Part shown: in pieces, positions 8,630 to 17,230 of the stretch | Layout of the letters: each line of letters begins with the position of its first letter | Position numbering within the stretch: the stretch's first letter is position 1 | Source of the DNA: JANRLF01 sp033762815 | GTDB lineage: Bacteria > Bacteroidota > Bacteroidia > Chitinophagales > CAIOSU01 | DNA: 64,000 nt | Direction of reading: 5' to 3' | Assembly (NCBI GenBank): GCA_033762815.1 | Contig: JANRLF010000006.1 | Coordinates: 124,001-188,000, forward strand | Position numbers and translations under genes: made by a program | The notes under the pieces: generated by a model | Told to the model about the DNA's origin: nothing | The model's database searches: none | The model's input: the letters and a program-made list of their open reading frames with translations, nothing else

Positions 8630-9406
8630 ATGAAATTGCGCGCCGAAAAGCTGGTAAAGACCTACCGCAGCCGCAGGGTGGTAAACGAGGTTTCCTTCCA
8701 TGTCGACCAAGGCGAGATTGTTGGCTTGTTGGGGCCAAACGGTGCTGGGAAAACCACCAGCTTCTATATGGTGGTAGGCCTTATCAAGCCCGAATCGGGG
8801 GAAGTATTCCTGGACAACCAAAATATCACCAAGCTGCCCATGTACAAGCGCTCGCAATCAGGCATCGGTTACTTGGCGCAAGAGGCTTCCATCTTCAGGC
8901 AATTATCCATTGAGGACAACCTGTACGCCGTGCTGGAAATGACCAAACTTTCCAAAGCGGAACAACACCAAAGGGTGGAAACCTTGTTGCAGGAATTTGG
9001 CTTGCTGGAAAAGCGCAAGTTTTTAGGGGCCGTGCTTTCAGGGGGCGAAAGGAGAAGGACGGAGATAGCTCGGGCACTGGCGGTGAACCCTAAATTCATT
9101 CTGTTGGACGAGCCATTTGCGGGCATTGACCCCATTGCGGTGGAAGATATACAGCGCATTGTGGAGCAACTAAAACGAAAGAACATTGGCATCTTGATAA
9201 CCGACCACAATGTACAGGAAACCCTCTCCATAACGGACAGGGCCTATCTGCTCTTTGAAGGGCGCATACTTAAGGCAGGTACTGCGGAAGAACTCTCGCA
9301 AGACGAGCAGGTACGCAAAGTGTACCTTGGCCAGAATTTTGAGTTGAGAAAGAAAAAGGTATTTGATTTTGGGGAAGGGGACCCCATCAACCCATCGCTA
9401 CCATGA
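8630..9406 (+). CDS. lptB: LPS export ABC transporter ATP-binding protein
   Basis: 258 residues. Walker A is GPNGAGKTT at 35-43, the Q-loop region is GIGYLAQEASIFRQL, the signature is LSGGERRRTEIARAL, Walker B is FILLDEPFAGIDP, and the switch His is in TDHNVQETL. The QEASIFR spelling is typical of LptB. It powers extraction of LPS from the inner membrane with LptFG and LptC. lptC lies in a separate operon at 39.7 kb, and lptFG and lptA are not in the window. The stop overlaps the next ATG by 4 bases. Confidence 0.95.
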   Translation: MKLRAEKLVKTYRSRRVVNEVSFHVDQGEIVGLLGPNGAGKTTSFYMVVGLIKPESGEVFLDNQNITKLPMYKRSQSGIGYLAQEASIFRQLSIEDNLYAVLEMTKLSKAEQHQRVETLLQEFGLLEKRKFLGAVLSGGERRRTEIARALAVNPKFILLDEPFAGIDPIAVEDIQRIVEQLKRKNIGILITDHNVQETLSITDRAYLLFEGRILKAGTAEELSQDEQVRKVYLGQNFELRKKKVFDFGEGDPINPSLP

Positions 9407-10911
9407 ACGTGTTCAACTCCATAGTTTCCTGGTTTTTCAAGCAACGCAACGACCAGATTAGGCAGTTTGTAGAGCATCCTATTGAAACGCAAGAACGGGT
9501 ATTTTGGAACCTGATACATGCAGGTCGTAATACCGAGTGGGGCGTAATGCACGATTACAACCACATTGACTCCATCAGCGATTTCAAGCAGCATGTGCCC
9601 CTGCAAGACTATGATAGTCTGAAGCCCTATATAGAGCGGCTCATGAAGGGCGAACAACATTTGTTGTGGCCAACGGAAATCAATTGGTTCGCAAAATCTT
9701 CAGGCACCACCAGCGACAAAAGCAAGTTTATCCCCGTAAGCCCCGAGGCCTTGGACGAGTGCCACTACAAAGGGGGGAAAGACGTAATGGCCGTATATCT
9801 AAAAAATTACCCCGATGCGGAGATATTTACGGGCAAGGGCTTGGTAATGGGCGGCAGCAACAAGGTAAACCAATTGACCGAGAACTCCTATTATGGCGAT
9901 GTTTCGGCAGTGATGCTGCAAAATTTGCCCTTTATTGCCGAATACTTCCGTACGCCCGAATTGGGCATAGCCCTCATGGACGAGTGGGAGGAAAAAATTG
10001 AGCGCATGGCACGCTCCACCTCACAGGAAAACGTCACCCATCTAGCAGGCGCACCCACCTGGACCTTGGTACTGATTAGGCGCATCTTGGAGATAACGGG
10101 CAAACAGCATATCAAGGAAGTGTGGCCCAACCTTCAATTGTTCATCCACGGTGGGGTCAGCTTTACGCCCTATAAGCAGCAATACCAACAATTGATACCC
10201 GGCGAAATGCATTATATGGAAACCTATAATGCTTCCGAAGGTTTCTTTGGCCTGCAAGACGAGCCTGAAAAGGAGGAACTATTGCTAATGCTGGATTATG
10301 GCATCTTTTATGAGTTTCTTCCCCTAGAAGAAGTAAACAATGAAACGCCGAAGACCTTACAATTGGAGGAAGTAGAGGTAGGTAAAAACTATGCCCTCGT
10401 CATTTCTACCAATGCAGGGCTATGGCGATATGTGATAGGCGATACCATTAAGTTCACCTCCGTGTTCCCTTTTAAATTCCGTATCTCGGGGCGTATTAAG
10501 CACTTTATCAATGTTTTCGGGGAGGAGGTGATAGTGGACAATGCGGATAGGGCCATAGCCGAGGCCAGTGAAGCCCTGGGCTGCGAAGTGAAGGAATATA
10601 CCGCCGCCCCATTCCTGAATGCCGATGGTACTGGTGGGCATGAATGGCTCATCGAATTTAGCAAGGCCCCGAAAGATTTGGGGGCTTTTACCCTGCACCT
10701 GGACGAAGCCTTGAAAAAGGCCAACTCCGACTACGAGGCCAAACGTCATAAAAGCATGGTACTGCATCTGCCTATCATTCATGCAGCACCAGAGGGCACT
10801 TTTTATGAGTGGCTGAAGGCAAGGGGCAAACTGGGCGGCCAACACAAAATTCCGCGCCTTTCCAACGAACGTACCTATCTGGAAGAGATAATGGCCCTAG
10901 TGCCCAAGTAA
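9403..10911 (+). CDS. GH3 auxin-responsive promoter family adenylating enzyme
   Basis: 502 residues of the GH3 fold, an acyl-adenylate-forming family. The phosphate-binding loop is SSGTTSDKSKFIPVS at about residues 99-113. YNASEGFFGLQ is the second ATP motif, and the GLWRYVIGDTIKF region carries the adenosine-contacting Asp. Plant GH3 proteins join amino acids to hormones; bacterial members are of unknown substrate and may join acids to amines. It is coupled to lptB by an ATGA overlap, but no functional link to LPS is known. Confidence 0.88.
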   Translation: MNVFNSIVSWFFKQRNDQIRQFVEHPIETQERVFWNLIHAGRNTEWGVMHDYNHIDSISDFKQHVPLQDYDSLKPYIERLMKGEQHLLWPTEINWFAKSSGTTSDKSKFIPVSPEALDECHYKGGKDVMAVYLKNYPDAEIFTGKGLVMGGSNKVNQLTENSYYGDVSAVMLQNLPFIAEYFRTPELGIALMDEWEEKIERMARSTSQENVTHLAGAPTWTLVLIRRILEITGKQHIKEVWPNLQLFIHGGVSFTPYKQQYQQLIPGEMHYMETYNASEGFFGLQDEPEKEELLLMLDYGIFYEFLPLEEVNNETPKTLQLEEVEVGKNYALVISTNAGLWRYVIGDTIKFTSVFPFKFRISGRIKHFINVFGEEVIVDNADRAIAEASEALGCEVKEYTAAPFLNADGTGGHEWLIEFSKAPKDLGAFTLHLDEALKKANSDYEAKRHKSMVLHLPIIHAAPEGTFYEWLKARGKLGGQHKIPRLSNERTYLEEIMALVPK

Positions 10912-10970
10912 ACTTTTGGTTAAGAATCTTCTTTTTAGCGAAAATCATTTCTTTCATTTCACCATAGGTA

Positions 10971-10978
10971 TACATTTG
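10971..10978 (+). promoter_or_regulatory. Candidate -7 element for the DUF3089 gene
   Basis: TACATTTG matches TAnnTTTG exactly, 6 bases before the ATG at 10985, with TTTC at the -33 position at 19-base spacing. It lies inside the longer open frame that could begin at 10916, which argues that the true start is 10985. Confidence 0.5.
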
Positions 10979-10984
10979 TGCTAT

Positions 10985-11968
10985 ATGAAACTTCCTTTAT
11001 TGTTACTAGCCTTATTGCTCTCATTTTGCGCCCAGGCCCAACTGCCCAAAACCTTTGTAGCTGCCGGCCAAGGCCCTGCCCCCGATTACAGCAAACCCGA
11101 ATGCTGGAGCGCATTGCCATTCAGGAAAGATGCCGGTGATTATCTGCCCAAAGGCGAAAACCCTATCAACGATTCGCTGAAAGCGGTGGACGTGTTCTAC
11201 ATTTATCCTACCATTTATAGAAAAGGCGATACTTGGACGGCCGACCTTGGCAACAAGAAACTGAACAAAAAGATTGACCGCCTGCCCGTCAAATTCCAGA
11301 CTTCCCCCTTCGGACAAATAGCCCGTATCTATGCCCCGCGGTACCGCCAAGCGCATCTCGATAGTTTCCGCGATAGCACCGGCACGGGCGAGCAGGCTTT
11401 GGATTTTGCCTACCAAGACGTGAAGGCGGCCTTTGAATACTATCTTCAGCATTATAATCAAGGTAGGCCTATTGTCATCGTTTCCCATAGCCAAGGTACC
11501 CGCCATTCCAGGCTTTTGCTGAAGGATTATTTTGACAATGACAGCATGCGCCAACGCTTGGTATGCGCCTATGTGGTGGGTTTCGGCATTTTCCCTGAGC
11601 AATATGGCTTGCTGAAGCCTTGTGCCCAGCCTAATGACGTAAACTGCTATGTCACCTGGGCATCTTTCGGCGATGGCCATGTGCCTGAACCCGGCGTACT
11701 GTTGGGCAATTATTGCCTTAACCCTGTAAGCTGGACAGTGGATACTACCTGGCAAAGCGGCAAAGGCGGCATATTGGTCAACCTTAATCGGAAGATGCCC
11801 TTCCACAATCAGGCAAGGGTAAAAGACAATTACCTATGGGTGCGCACCAACACTACGTTTTTTAAGAAAACCAAGGTATTGCACCTGCTTGACTTTAACC
11901 TGTTTTGGTACGATATCCGCGACAATGCGGCACTCAGGGTAAAAACCTACCTTTCAAGCCAGCACTAG
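10985..11968 (+). CDS. Secreted DUF3089 alpha/beta-hydrolase-like protein
   Basis: 327 residues from the ATG at 10985; the longer frame from 10916 would put a promoter element inside the gene and hide the signal peptide MKLPLLLLALLLSFCAQA. DUF3089 landmarks are DVFYIYPTIY, YAPRYRQAHL, and the nucleophile elbow VSHSQGT, where Ser is the likely catalytic residue. It is probably a periplasmic or surface esterase or lipase of unknown substrate. The stop shares CTAG with the stop of converging accC, a 4-base overlap. Confidence 0.82.
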   Translation: MKLPLLLLALLLSFCAQAQLPKTFVAAGQGPAPDYSKPECWSALPFRKDAGDYLPKGENPINDSLKAVDVFYIYPTIYRKGDTWTADLGNKKLNKKIDRLPVKFQTSPFGQIARIYAPRYRQAHLDSFRDSTGTGEQALDFAYQDVKAAFEYYLQHYNQGRPIVIVSHSQGTRHSRLLLKDYFDNDSMRQRLVCAYVVGFGIFPEQYGLLKPCAQPNDVNCYVTWASFGDGHVPEPGVLLGNYCLNPVSWTVDTTWQSGKGGILVNLNRKMPFHNQARVKDNYLWVRTNTTFFKKTKVLHLLDFNLFWYDIRDNAALRVKTYLSSQH

Positions 11969-13305
11969 CTCTTAAAATCCCAAGTATTCAGAAAGGCAGT
12001 GGTGAAGTTGCCTTTGCGGAAATCTTCGTTACGCATCAGCTTGATATGGAAGGGAATGGTTGTTTTGATACCTTCCACAACAAACTCCTGTAAAGCCCTG
12101 TCCATTTTATTGATGGCCTCCTCGCGGGTTTTGGCGCGGCAAATGATTTTTGCCACCATCGAGTCATAATATGGCGGTACGGTATAGCCCGCATATACGT
12201 GGGTATCAACCCTTACGCCGTGGCCTTTACTGGTATGTAAGCTGGTTATCTTGCCGGGGCTGGGCATAAAATCGTTGAATGGGTCTTCGGCATTGATACG
12301 GCACTCAATGGCATGCAACTGCGGGAAATAGTTCGTACCCGAAATCTTTTCACCTGCAGCAATCTTTATCTGCTCTTTCACCAAGTCATAATCTATCACC
12401 TCCTCCGTTACGGGATGCTCCACCTGTATGCGGGTATTCATCTCCATAAAGTAGAAGTTGCGGTACTTGTCCACCAAAAACTCTATGGTGCCAAGGCTTT
12501 CATAGTTGATAGCTTTGGCCGCCTTTAGGGCTGCTTCCCCCATTTTCTTCCTCAGCTTGTCGTCCATAAAGGGCGATGGGCTCTCTTCCACCAGCTTCTG
12601 CATGCGGCGCTGTATGCTGCAATCCCTTTCTGACATGTGGAGCACCGTACCGTATTGATCGCCCGCCACCTGTATTTCGATATGCCTGGGCTCCTCCACG
12701 TATTTTTCTATATACACCCCATCATCGGCAAAGGAGGCTTTGGCCTCTGTCTTGGCTTGGTTAAGTGCAATTTCCAAGTCCTCTTCTTTCCAGATAATGC
12801 GGATACCCTTACCACCACCGCCAGCAGTGGCCTTTATCACCACCGGATAGCCAATTTTTTTGGCAATCTTTTTTGCTTCGGCCACATCGGTAATCAAGCC
12901 ATCAGAGCCTGGTACCACGGGCACCCCTGCATCGCGCATGGTTTGCTTGGCATTGATTTTATTGCCCATCTTGCGAATCATCTCCGCCGTTGGGCCTATG
13001 AACTTGATGCCGTAGGCATTGCATATTTCGGCAAACTGCTCGTTTTCTGCCAAAAAGCCATAGCCTGGGTGTATGGCATCGGCATTGGTAATTTCAGCCG
13101 CCGCCATTATGTTGGCTATTTTCAGATAGCTGTCCTTACTGGCAGCCGGGCCTATGCATACGGCCTCGTCGGCAAAGCGCACGTGCAGGCTTTCCGCATC
13201 GGCCTTGGAATACACCGCCACGGTATTGATACCCATTTCCTTGCAGGTACGTATTATCCGCAGGGCTATTTCTCCGCGGTTGGCAATCAATATCTTCTTG
13301 AACAT
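11965..13305 (-). CDS. accC: Acetyl-CoA carboxylase biotin carboxylase subunit
   Basis: 446 residues. The N-terminal biotin carboxylase domain starts KKILIANRGEIALRIIRTCKE. The ATP-grasp glycine loop is GGGGKGIRI, and the metal/ATP site is FMEMNTRIQVEHPVTE. It carboxylates biotin on AccB in the first step of fatty-acid synthesis. It follows accB by 6 bases and is last in efp-accB-accC. Confidence 0.97.
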   Translation of the reverse strand: MFKKILIANRGEIALRIIRTCKEMGINTVAVYSKADAESLHVRFADEAVCIGPAASKDSYLKIANIMAAAEITNADAIHPGYGFLAENEQFAEICNAYGIKFIGPTAEMIRKMGNKINAKQTMRDAGVPVVPGSDGLITDVAEAKKIAKKIGYPVVIKATAGGGGKGIRIIWKEEDLEIALNQAKTEAKASFADDGVYIEKYVEEPRHIEIQVAGDQYGTVLHMSERDCSIQRRMQKLVEESPSPFMDDKLRKKMGEAALKAAKAINYESLGTIEFLVDKYRNFYFMEMNTRIQVEHPVTEEVIDYDLVKEQIKIAAGEKISGTNYFPQLHAIECRINAEDPFNDFMPSPGKITSLHTSKGHGVRVDTHVYAGYTVPPYYDSMVAKIICRAKTREEAINKMDRALQEFVVEGIKTTIPFHIKLMRNEDFRKGNFTTAFLNTWDFKS

Positions 13306-13311
13306 GCGCCT

Positions 13312-13830
13312 TTAAGCCTCTGAGGGGTCAATAATAAACAGGGGTTGGTCGTACTCCACCGGTGAAGCATCCTCTATCAGCACCTTCACGATTTTACCCG
13401 ATACTTCCGATTCTATTTCATTGAACAGCTTCATGGCCTCAATGATACAGAGCACCGAGCCTTGGCGCACCACGTCGCCCACTTTTACGAAGGGGTCCTT
13501 ATCAGGCCCTGAGGCGCGGTAGAATGTACCTATCATAGGCGATTTCATGGTGATATAAGCAGCATTGCCCGAGGTATCCGCCTTGCTTTCCTCTTTTGCG
13601 GCAGGTGATTCCGTTTGCGGGGCAGCCTTGGGCGTTTCTTGCACAGGGGCAGCCGCTACGGGCACGGGAGCCGCTAAAGTGGCTTGTGGGCTGTAGATAA
13701 CCTGTGGAAGTCCCTCACCGCCCGATTTCTTCTTCAGCAATATTTTAAAGCCTTCTTGCTCTATCCTCATTTCATTGAGGTCAGACTTGCTCATCAGGCG
13801 CATGAGCTCTTGTATCTGCTTAAAATCCAT
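13312..13830 (-). CDS. accB: Acetyl-CoA carboxylase biotin carboxyl carrier protein
   Basis: 172 residues. The N-terminal helical part (FKQIQELMRLMSKSDLNEM) is followed by an Ala/Pro-rich flexible linker at about residues 50-90. The C-terminal biotinyl domain carries the EAMKLFNEI motif, whose Lys is biotinylated, and the MIGTFYRAS thumb region. It starts 8 bases after the efp stop. Confidence 0.97.
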   Translation of the reverse strand: MDFKQIQELMRLMSKSDLNEMRIEQEGFKILLKKKSGGEGLPQVIYSPQATLAAPVPVAAAPVQETPKAAPQTESPAAKEESKADTSGNAAYITMKSPMIGTFYRASGPDKDPFVKVGDVVRQGSVLCIIEAMKLFNEIESEVSGKIVKVLIEDASPVEYDQPLFIIDPSEA

Positions 13831-13838
13831 GGTTGCTG

Positions 13839-14402
13839 TTATTTAACGCGTTCAACGTAAGCCCTTTCGTGGGTATCTATTTTAATTCTATCGCCAATGT
13901 TGATGAACAAGGGCACTTTTATTTCTGCTCCTGTCTCTACGGTAGCAAGTTTCAGCGTATTGGTAGCCGTATTGCCCCTTAGGCCAGGCTCGGTGTAGGT
14001 CACCTCCATTTCCACAAATTGTGGCAACTCGCAGCTAAGGGTTTTGCCTGTTTCTGCATGTATCAATACGTCCACTTGGTCGCCCTCGCGCATCAGGTCG
14101 GCATTTTCTACCAACGCTTCCGGCAGGCTCACTTGGTCGAATGTCTCGTTGTCCATAAAGTTGTAGCCCGTCTCGTCTTTATACAGGTACTGGTATTGCT
14201 TGCGTTCAATACGGGCAGTTACCAGGTTGGCACTTCCGTTGAAGGTGTTGTCCACCACTTTTCCGCTGGTCAAGCTTTTCAACTTGGTCCTTACAAAAGC
14301 AGGCCCCTTGCCGGGCTTCACGTGCAGGAACTCCACTATTTGCCAAAGGTCACCGTTCAATTCTATGCACAGTCCGTTTCTAATATCAGCTACGTTAGCC
14401 AT
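13839..14402 (-). CDS. efp: Elongation factor P
   Basis: 187 residues in three beta-barrel domains. The N-terminal KOW-like domain has the modification loop HVKPGKGPAF, with Lys32 at the tip that reaches the peptidyl-transferase centre. The C-terminal block GDRIKIDTHERAYVERV matches EF-P. It relieves ribosome stalling at polyproline. No modifying enzyme gene (epmA or similar) is in the window. It leads the efp-accB-accC operon. Confidence 0.97.
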   Translation of the reverse strand: MANVADIRNGLCIELNGDLWQIVEFLHVKPGKGPAFVRTKLKSLTSGKVVDNTFNGSANLVTARIERKQYQYLYKDETGYNFMDNETFDQVSLPEALVENADLMREGDQVDVLIHAETGKTLSCELPQFVEMEVTYTEPGLRGNTATNTLKLATVETGAEIKVPLFINIGDRIKIDTHERAYVERVK

Positions 14403-14584
14403 TATATGATTTTTTGGAATGGTGAAGTTAAGGGAAATTTCCTTTTTGCGAAAAACTAGTGTGCACGGTAGCAGGAAGGGCGATTTCCGCCTGCCTTGCT
14501 TATCCGCGGGGATTTTTTTGTCTTCCGCTATAAGCAGAAAGAAGCGTGTCTTGCGTCTTGTGTATAATATCCTTAAAAAACCGT

Positions 14585-14694
14585 TTCGCAGGTATTTCGC
14601 GGGTACTTCAAGGGGTGTTCAAGGGTACTTCACGGGTGCTTCGCAGGTGCTTCAAAGGGTGTTCGCAGGTATCTCGCAGGTAGTTCAAATCTCG
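14585..14694. repeat. 11-bp-period tandem array 1 (10 units)
   Basis: Ten consecutive 11-mers in perfect register, nearly all starting TTC, for example TTCGCAGGTAT, TTCGCGGGTAC, TTCACGGGTGC; the tenth is decayed. An 11-base period is not a multiple of 3, so it is not a protein repeat. The spacing is close to one helical turn. Confidence 0.85.
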
Positions 14695-14889
14695 TTAGTT
14701 TCTTGTTTATCAATGTTTTGTATGAAAAAGAGTGTGCTTTTTGTTTTTCTAGAGGGATTTACGCCTGCCCCGCTAATTGCGGGGATTTCAGATTTACGAT
14801 TTCAGATTTACGATTGCACTTTACCATTTCAAATCACCAAATCACCAAATTCATTGAAGCATCTAGCTACTAGCCTCTAAAAAAACCGT

Positions 14890-14999
14890 TTCGGTAGTAT
14901 TTCGGTAGTACTTCAGTGGTGCTTCAGTAGTACTTCAGTATAGTTTCAGTAGTGTTTCGGTGATACTTCAGTAGTATTTCAGTAGTACTTCAGTTTTGA
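14890..14999. repeat. 11-bp-period tandem array 2 (10 units)
   Basis: Ten 11-mers such as TTCGGTAGTAT, TTCAGTAGTAC and TTCAGTGGTGC, in the same register and of the same length as array 1, offset by exactly 305 bp. The unit consensus differs (TTCAGTAGTAC against TTCGCAGGTAC), which suggests that each array has been homogenised on its own after duplication. Confidence 0.85.
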
Positions 15000-15260
15000 T
15001 TAGTTTATTGATTGTCAGTAGTTTCTGTGAAAATGAGTGTGTTTTTTTGTTTTTTTCTCTTTTCGTAGAGGGTAGAATGTAGAATGATTTCAAATTTCAA
15101 ATTTTCGCTCTTCCCGCTTATTGCGGGGATTGTAGCCCAAACCATTTTCAAATTACCAAATTACCAAATCAATCAGCACATCAGCACACTAGCACATTAG
15201 CACATTATCAATGGTAAGCACTTAGTTCGAATATTCCAAATCAAAAAATGGGTAAATGGG

Positions 15261-15319
15261 GGCTATAAGCTACCTTACCCATTCCACGTAGATACGCTGC
15301 GCTAATCTATGCGGAACAT
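15261..15319. repeat. Repeat B, copy 1
   Basis: About 60 bp, related to the copies at 17835 and 19396. The core ACCCATTCCACGTAGATAC is followed by GCTGCGCTAATCTATGCGG. The arms CGTAGAT and ATCTACG form a hairpin in the other copies; here one arm base has changed to ATCTATG, still able to pair as G-U. Confidence 0.75.
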
Positions 15320-15324
15320 TGGGG

Positions 15325-15765
15325 TTACGCTAATTCTTTTTTGATTGCAGGTAGTAAGAAAATCTCGCCCTTCGCTGCCAACTCCTTTACACCTGACTTG
15401 GATAAGGTCTTACTTGTGAACGGTACAATATGTTTTTCAAAAAGTTCTTTCAGTCGTTCTTCTCTTACACTATCGTCCATTGGTTCGTCAAAATCAAAAA
15501 CGTTTTTATAGTCTTTCGTTTCGCTGGAATTGACGTGCCCCATAGAACTTTTAATTAAATCCTTGCTTGGCAAATAAGTCTTTTCAAAAACTCCCTGAAT
15601 AAATATTTTAATGTTCAGTTGGTAGTAATCACCAAAATTTGATTTCTGTAATTCAAGTATAGCAAGACATTCAGGGCTTTCTTTATACCAACCACTAAAC
15701 ACCTTTTTAAAATCGTGTGCCTTAGCGACTTCACCAAATATAGTTTTAAACTCTTTGCTGTCCAT
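15325..15765 (-). CDS. DUF4304-like immunity protein
   Basis: 146 residues starting MDSKEFKTIFGEVAKAHDFKK, followed by a W-Y/K pair and LAILELQKSNFGDYYQLNIKIF. This fits the DUF4304 family, which often accompanies polymorphic toxins as an immunity protein. There is no signal peptide, so it is cytosolic. Its start is 1 base past the stop of the nuclease toxin-tip ORF, so the pair looks like a translationally coupled toxin-immunity module. The assignment rests on motif resemblance only. Confidence 0.65.
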   Translation of the reverse strand: MDSKEFKTIFGEVAKAHDFKKVFSGWYKESPECLAILELQKSNFGDYYQLNIKIFIQGVFEKTYLPSKDLIKSSMGHVNSSETKDYKNVFDFDEPMDDSVREERLKELFEKHIVPFTSKTLSKSGVKELAAKGEIFLLPAIKKELA

Positions 15766-15766
15766 A

Positions 15767-16057
15767 TCAATAAGTATCTAAAACAGTTTTCCAATTAATA
15801 TCTTTAAACTCTGGCATTGTCTGCAATTCCTTCATATACATATTGAGTTGGTTTTGCCCCGCCTTCATTGCTCTTGGATTAAATGGTTTGAGCTCGTAAA
15901 TAACTCCATTTTTGATATCCAAGAAATCTATCCGCTTACCGCTGGGGAGTCTAAGCCCCCCACCTAGTCCTCGTCTATAACAAGGATGCCCGTACGGGGC
16001 GTTTCCAAACGCAAGTAGGTCAATCCATTCTTGCGTTAGGACGGGAGAATTGTTCAC
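15767..16057 (-). CDS. Orphan toxin tip, PD-(D/E)XK nuclease-like, fused to repeat A
   Basis: 96 residues. About residues 10-36 are the translation of repeat A (EWIDLLAFGNAPYGHP). From about residue 37 the sequence LPSGKRIDFLDIKNGVIYELKPFNPRAM resembles the restriction-endonuclease-fold tips of Rhs-type toxins, with Asp in RIDFLD, E-x-K in ELKP, and a conserved Gln in GQNQL. It ends NWKTVLDTY. It has no secretion or core domain, so it is either a stored orphan tip or a remnant. The DUF4304 immunity gene follows directly. The N-terminal start is uncertain. Confidence 0.6.
   Translation of the reverse strand: MNNSPVLTQEWIDLLAFGNAPYGHPCYRRGLGGGLRLPSGKRIDFLDIKNGVIYELKPFNPRAMKAGQNQLNMYMKELQTMPEFKDINWKTVLDTY
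15955..16047. repeat. Repeat A, copy 1
   Basis: About 90-bp element shared with copies at 17231, 17740 and 19304. It carries three potential hairpins: CCTCGTC-TAT-AACAAGG (decayed here), CCCGTACGGG, and GCGTTT-CC-AAACGC, then AAGTAGGTCAATCCATTC. Here it is in frame with the toxin-tip ORF on the minus strand. Confidence 0.85.
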
Positions 16058-16165
16058 AGCAAGAAATATAGCACTTGCCTGCGGATTGCAAATCCCCCGC
16101 TCTTATTTTCGGATTCGGAAATGCGGAAGGGTGTGGAATCAAGGATAAGCATTAGGACAAAGTAA

Positions 16166-17128
16166 TTAATAATATTTTATTTCCCGTTCAATTATATACA
16201 CAGGCTTACCTTCGCGGTACACATACTGTTGCACCCAGTTGCCATACTTGTCGTCTTTATAAGAATATGTATAGGTTACAACTAATTCTCCATAAGAATT
16301 CACTTCCTGATATTTGATTCTTCTATTAAGGTCATCGTAATCTTCTAAAGTTCTTCCCAGTGGTTTGCAGTTGGCGTCACATTCAATATATTCGCTAACA
16401 TATCCTTTCTTACTCCATTTGAATTGCGAGCACTTAGTTGTTTTCTCTCCTTTGCTGTCAATGCGTACCTCTTTATCTTCTATTCGATTACCAAATTTAT
16501 TGTACTTGTAAAGTTTATTTATAATCAAATGATTAGTGCTGTCATACACTTGCTCTTCTGTTAACCAGCCTACTTTATTATAGATGTAGACTGTGTACCA
16601 GCCATACCGACCCCCATATTGCTTAATTTTTTGGTTGTTATTGTCATAAATGAAGTGATAATCAAGAATGCTATCTTCGTTTTCATAAATATAATGGCCG
16701 TGATGCTCTACATGTTCCAATATTTGGTTGCCGTTATCATCATATTTAAATATAGTTTTGGAGACTAACACTGTGTCATTATCTTCTACATCATACATAA
16801 TACCTTCATACTCCCTTCCGTTAGTATCAAGTATGCCGCGATAAAAACTAGCTAATTGCCTGCTGGCATTATAATCATACTCCTCTATTAGATATCCCTT
16901 GTTGTTATAAATTATCAGTCTGTCTCCCCGAAGATTGCTTTCCCATTGATGTTGTCCTTTGATGATGGTGTCTCCCTGTAAAACCGCTTTATAAGAAGTG
17001 TAAAGTACAGATTTTACGGAGCCATTTAAATTATGCTCCTCCAAGTCATTCTTTTGGGAAAAGGCATTATGCCAATGAATTGTCAAAAGCAATAATAGTG
17101 AAGCAGGTAGGCGGGAAAAACGATTCAC
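16166..17128 (-). CDS. Secreted YD-like repeat protein
   Basis: About 320 residues from a GTG at 17126-17128, chosen because it gives a clean signal peptide (NRFSRLPASLLLLLTIHWHN then AFSQ); the frame stays open to 17215. The mature part is a series of beta-hairpin units of the YD/RHS kind: YNNKGYLIEEYDYN, KYDDNGNQILEHVE, YNKVGWLTEEQVYD, YNKFGNRIEDKEVR, DDLNRRIKYQEVN. Such short YD-like periplasmic proteins have no firm function; given the neighbours it may be an immunity protein or a core fragment. It is AT-rich compared with the housekeeping genes, which suggests transfer. Confidence 0.6.
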   Translation of the reverse strand: MNRFSRLPASLLLLLTIHWHNAFSQKNDLEEHNLNGSVKSVLYTSYKAVLQGDTIIKGQHQWESNLRGDRLIIYNNKGYLIEEYDYNASRQLASFYRGILDTNGREYEGIMYDVEDNDTVLVSKTIFKYDDNGNQILEHVEHHGHYIYENEDSILDYHFIYDNNNQKIKQYGGRYGWYTVYIYNKVGWLTEEQVYDSTNHLIINKLYKYNKFGNRIEDKEVRIDSKGEKTTKCSQFKWSKKGYVSEYIECDANCKPLGRTLEDYDDLNRRIKYQEVNSYGELVVTYTYSYKDDKYGNWVQQYVYREGKPVYIIEREIKYY

Positions 17129-17230
17129 TAACTCTTTTATCTTGCAAATTAAGAAATTATAATTTAGCAGTACTTGGCCTACAAACATTCTTTGCAAAGA
17201 TGATACTTTGTGCATAAAGTATGGTGACTT

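Larger units (their letters stand above)
14403..15324. other. 922-bp gene-free repeat region
   Basis: No credible gene. The stretch holds two 11-bp-period arrays (separate entries) in duplicated surroundings about 305 bp apart. Each array is preceded by AAAAAACCGTTTCG and followed by a TTAGTTT...GTGTG...T-rich block. Small hairpins CCCCGC-TAATT-GCGGGG (14768-14784) and CCCGC-TTATT-GCGGG (15113-15127) lie downstream of each array, and a decayed relative lies near 14490-14515. Low-complexity direct repeats of the ACCAAAT and CAGCACAT type lie at 14830-14852 and 15140-15210. Confidence 0.75.

Noticed and set aside
8234..8857. 207-codon open frame across asnS and lptB on the minus strand
   Set aside because: It spans the ends of two well-supported genes on the other strand and has no domain.
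11021..11806. 261-codon open frame opposite the DUF3089 gene
   Set aside because: Shadow frame; the plus-strand gene has a signal peptide, promoter and family motifs.
12637..13323. 228-codon open frame opposite accC
   Set aside because: Shadow of a highly conserved gene in another frame; no start signal or domain.
14419..14880. 153-codon open frame on the plus strand
   Set aside because: It crosses the first 11-bp array, whose period is not a multiple of three, and has no protein-like conservation or domain.
14585..14999. Possible CRISPR array
   Set aside because: Units are 11 bases with no spacers and no cas genes are near.
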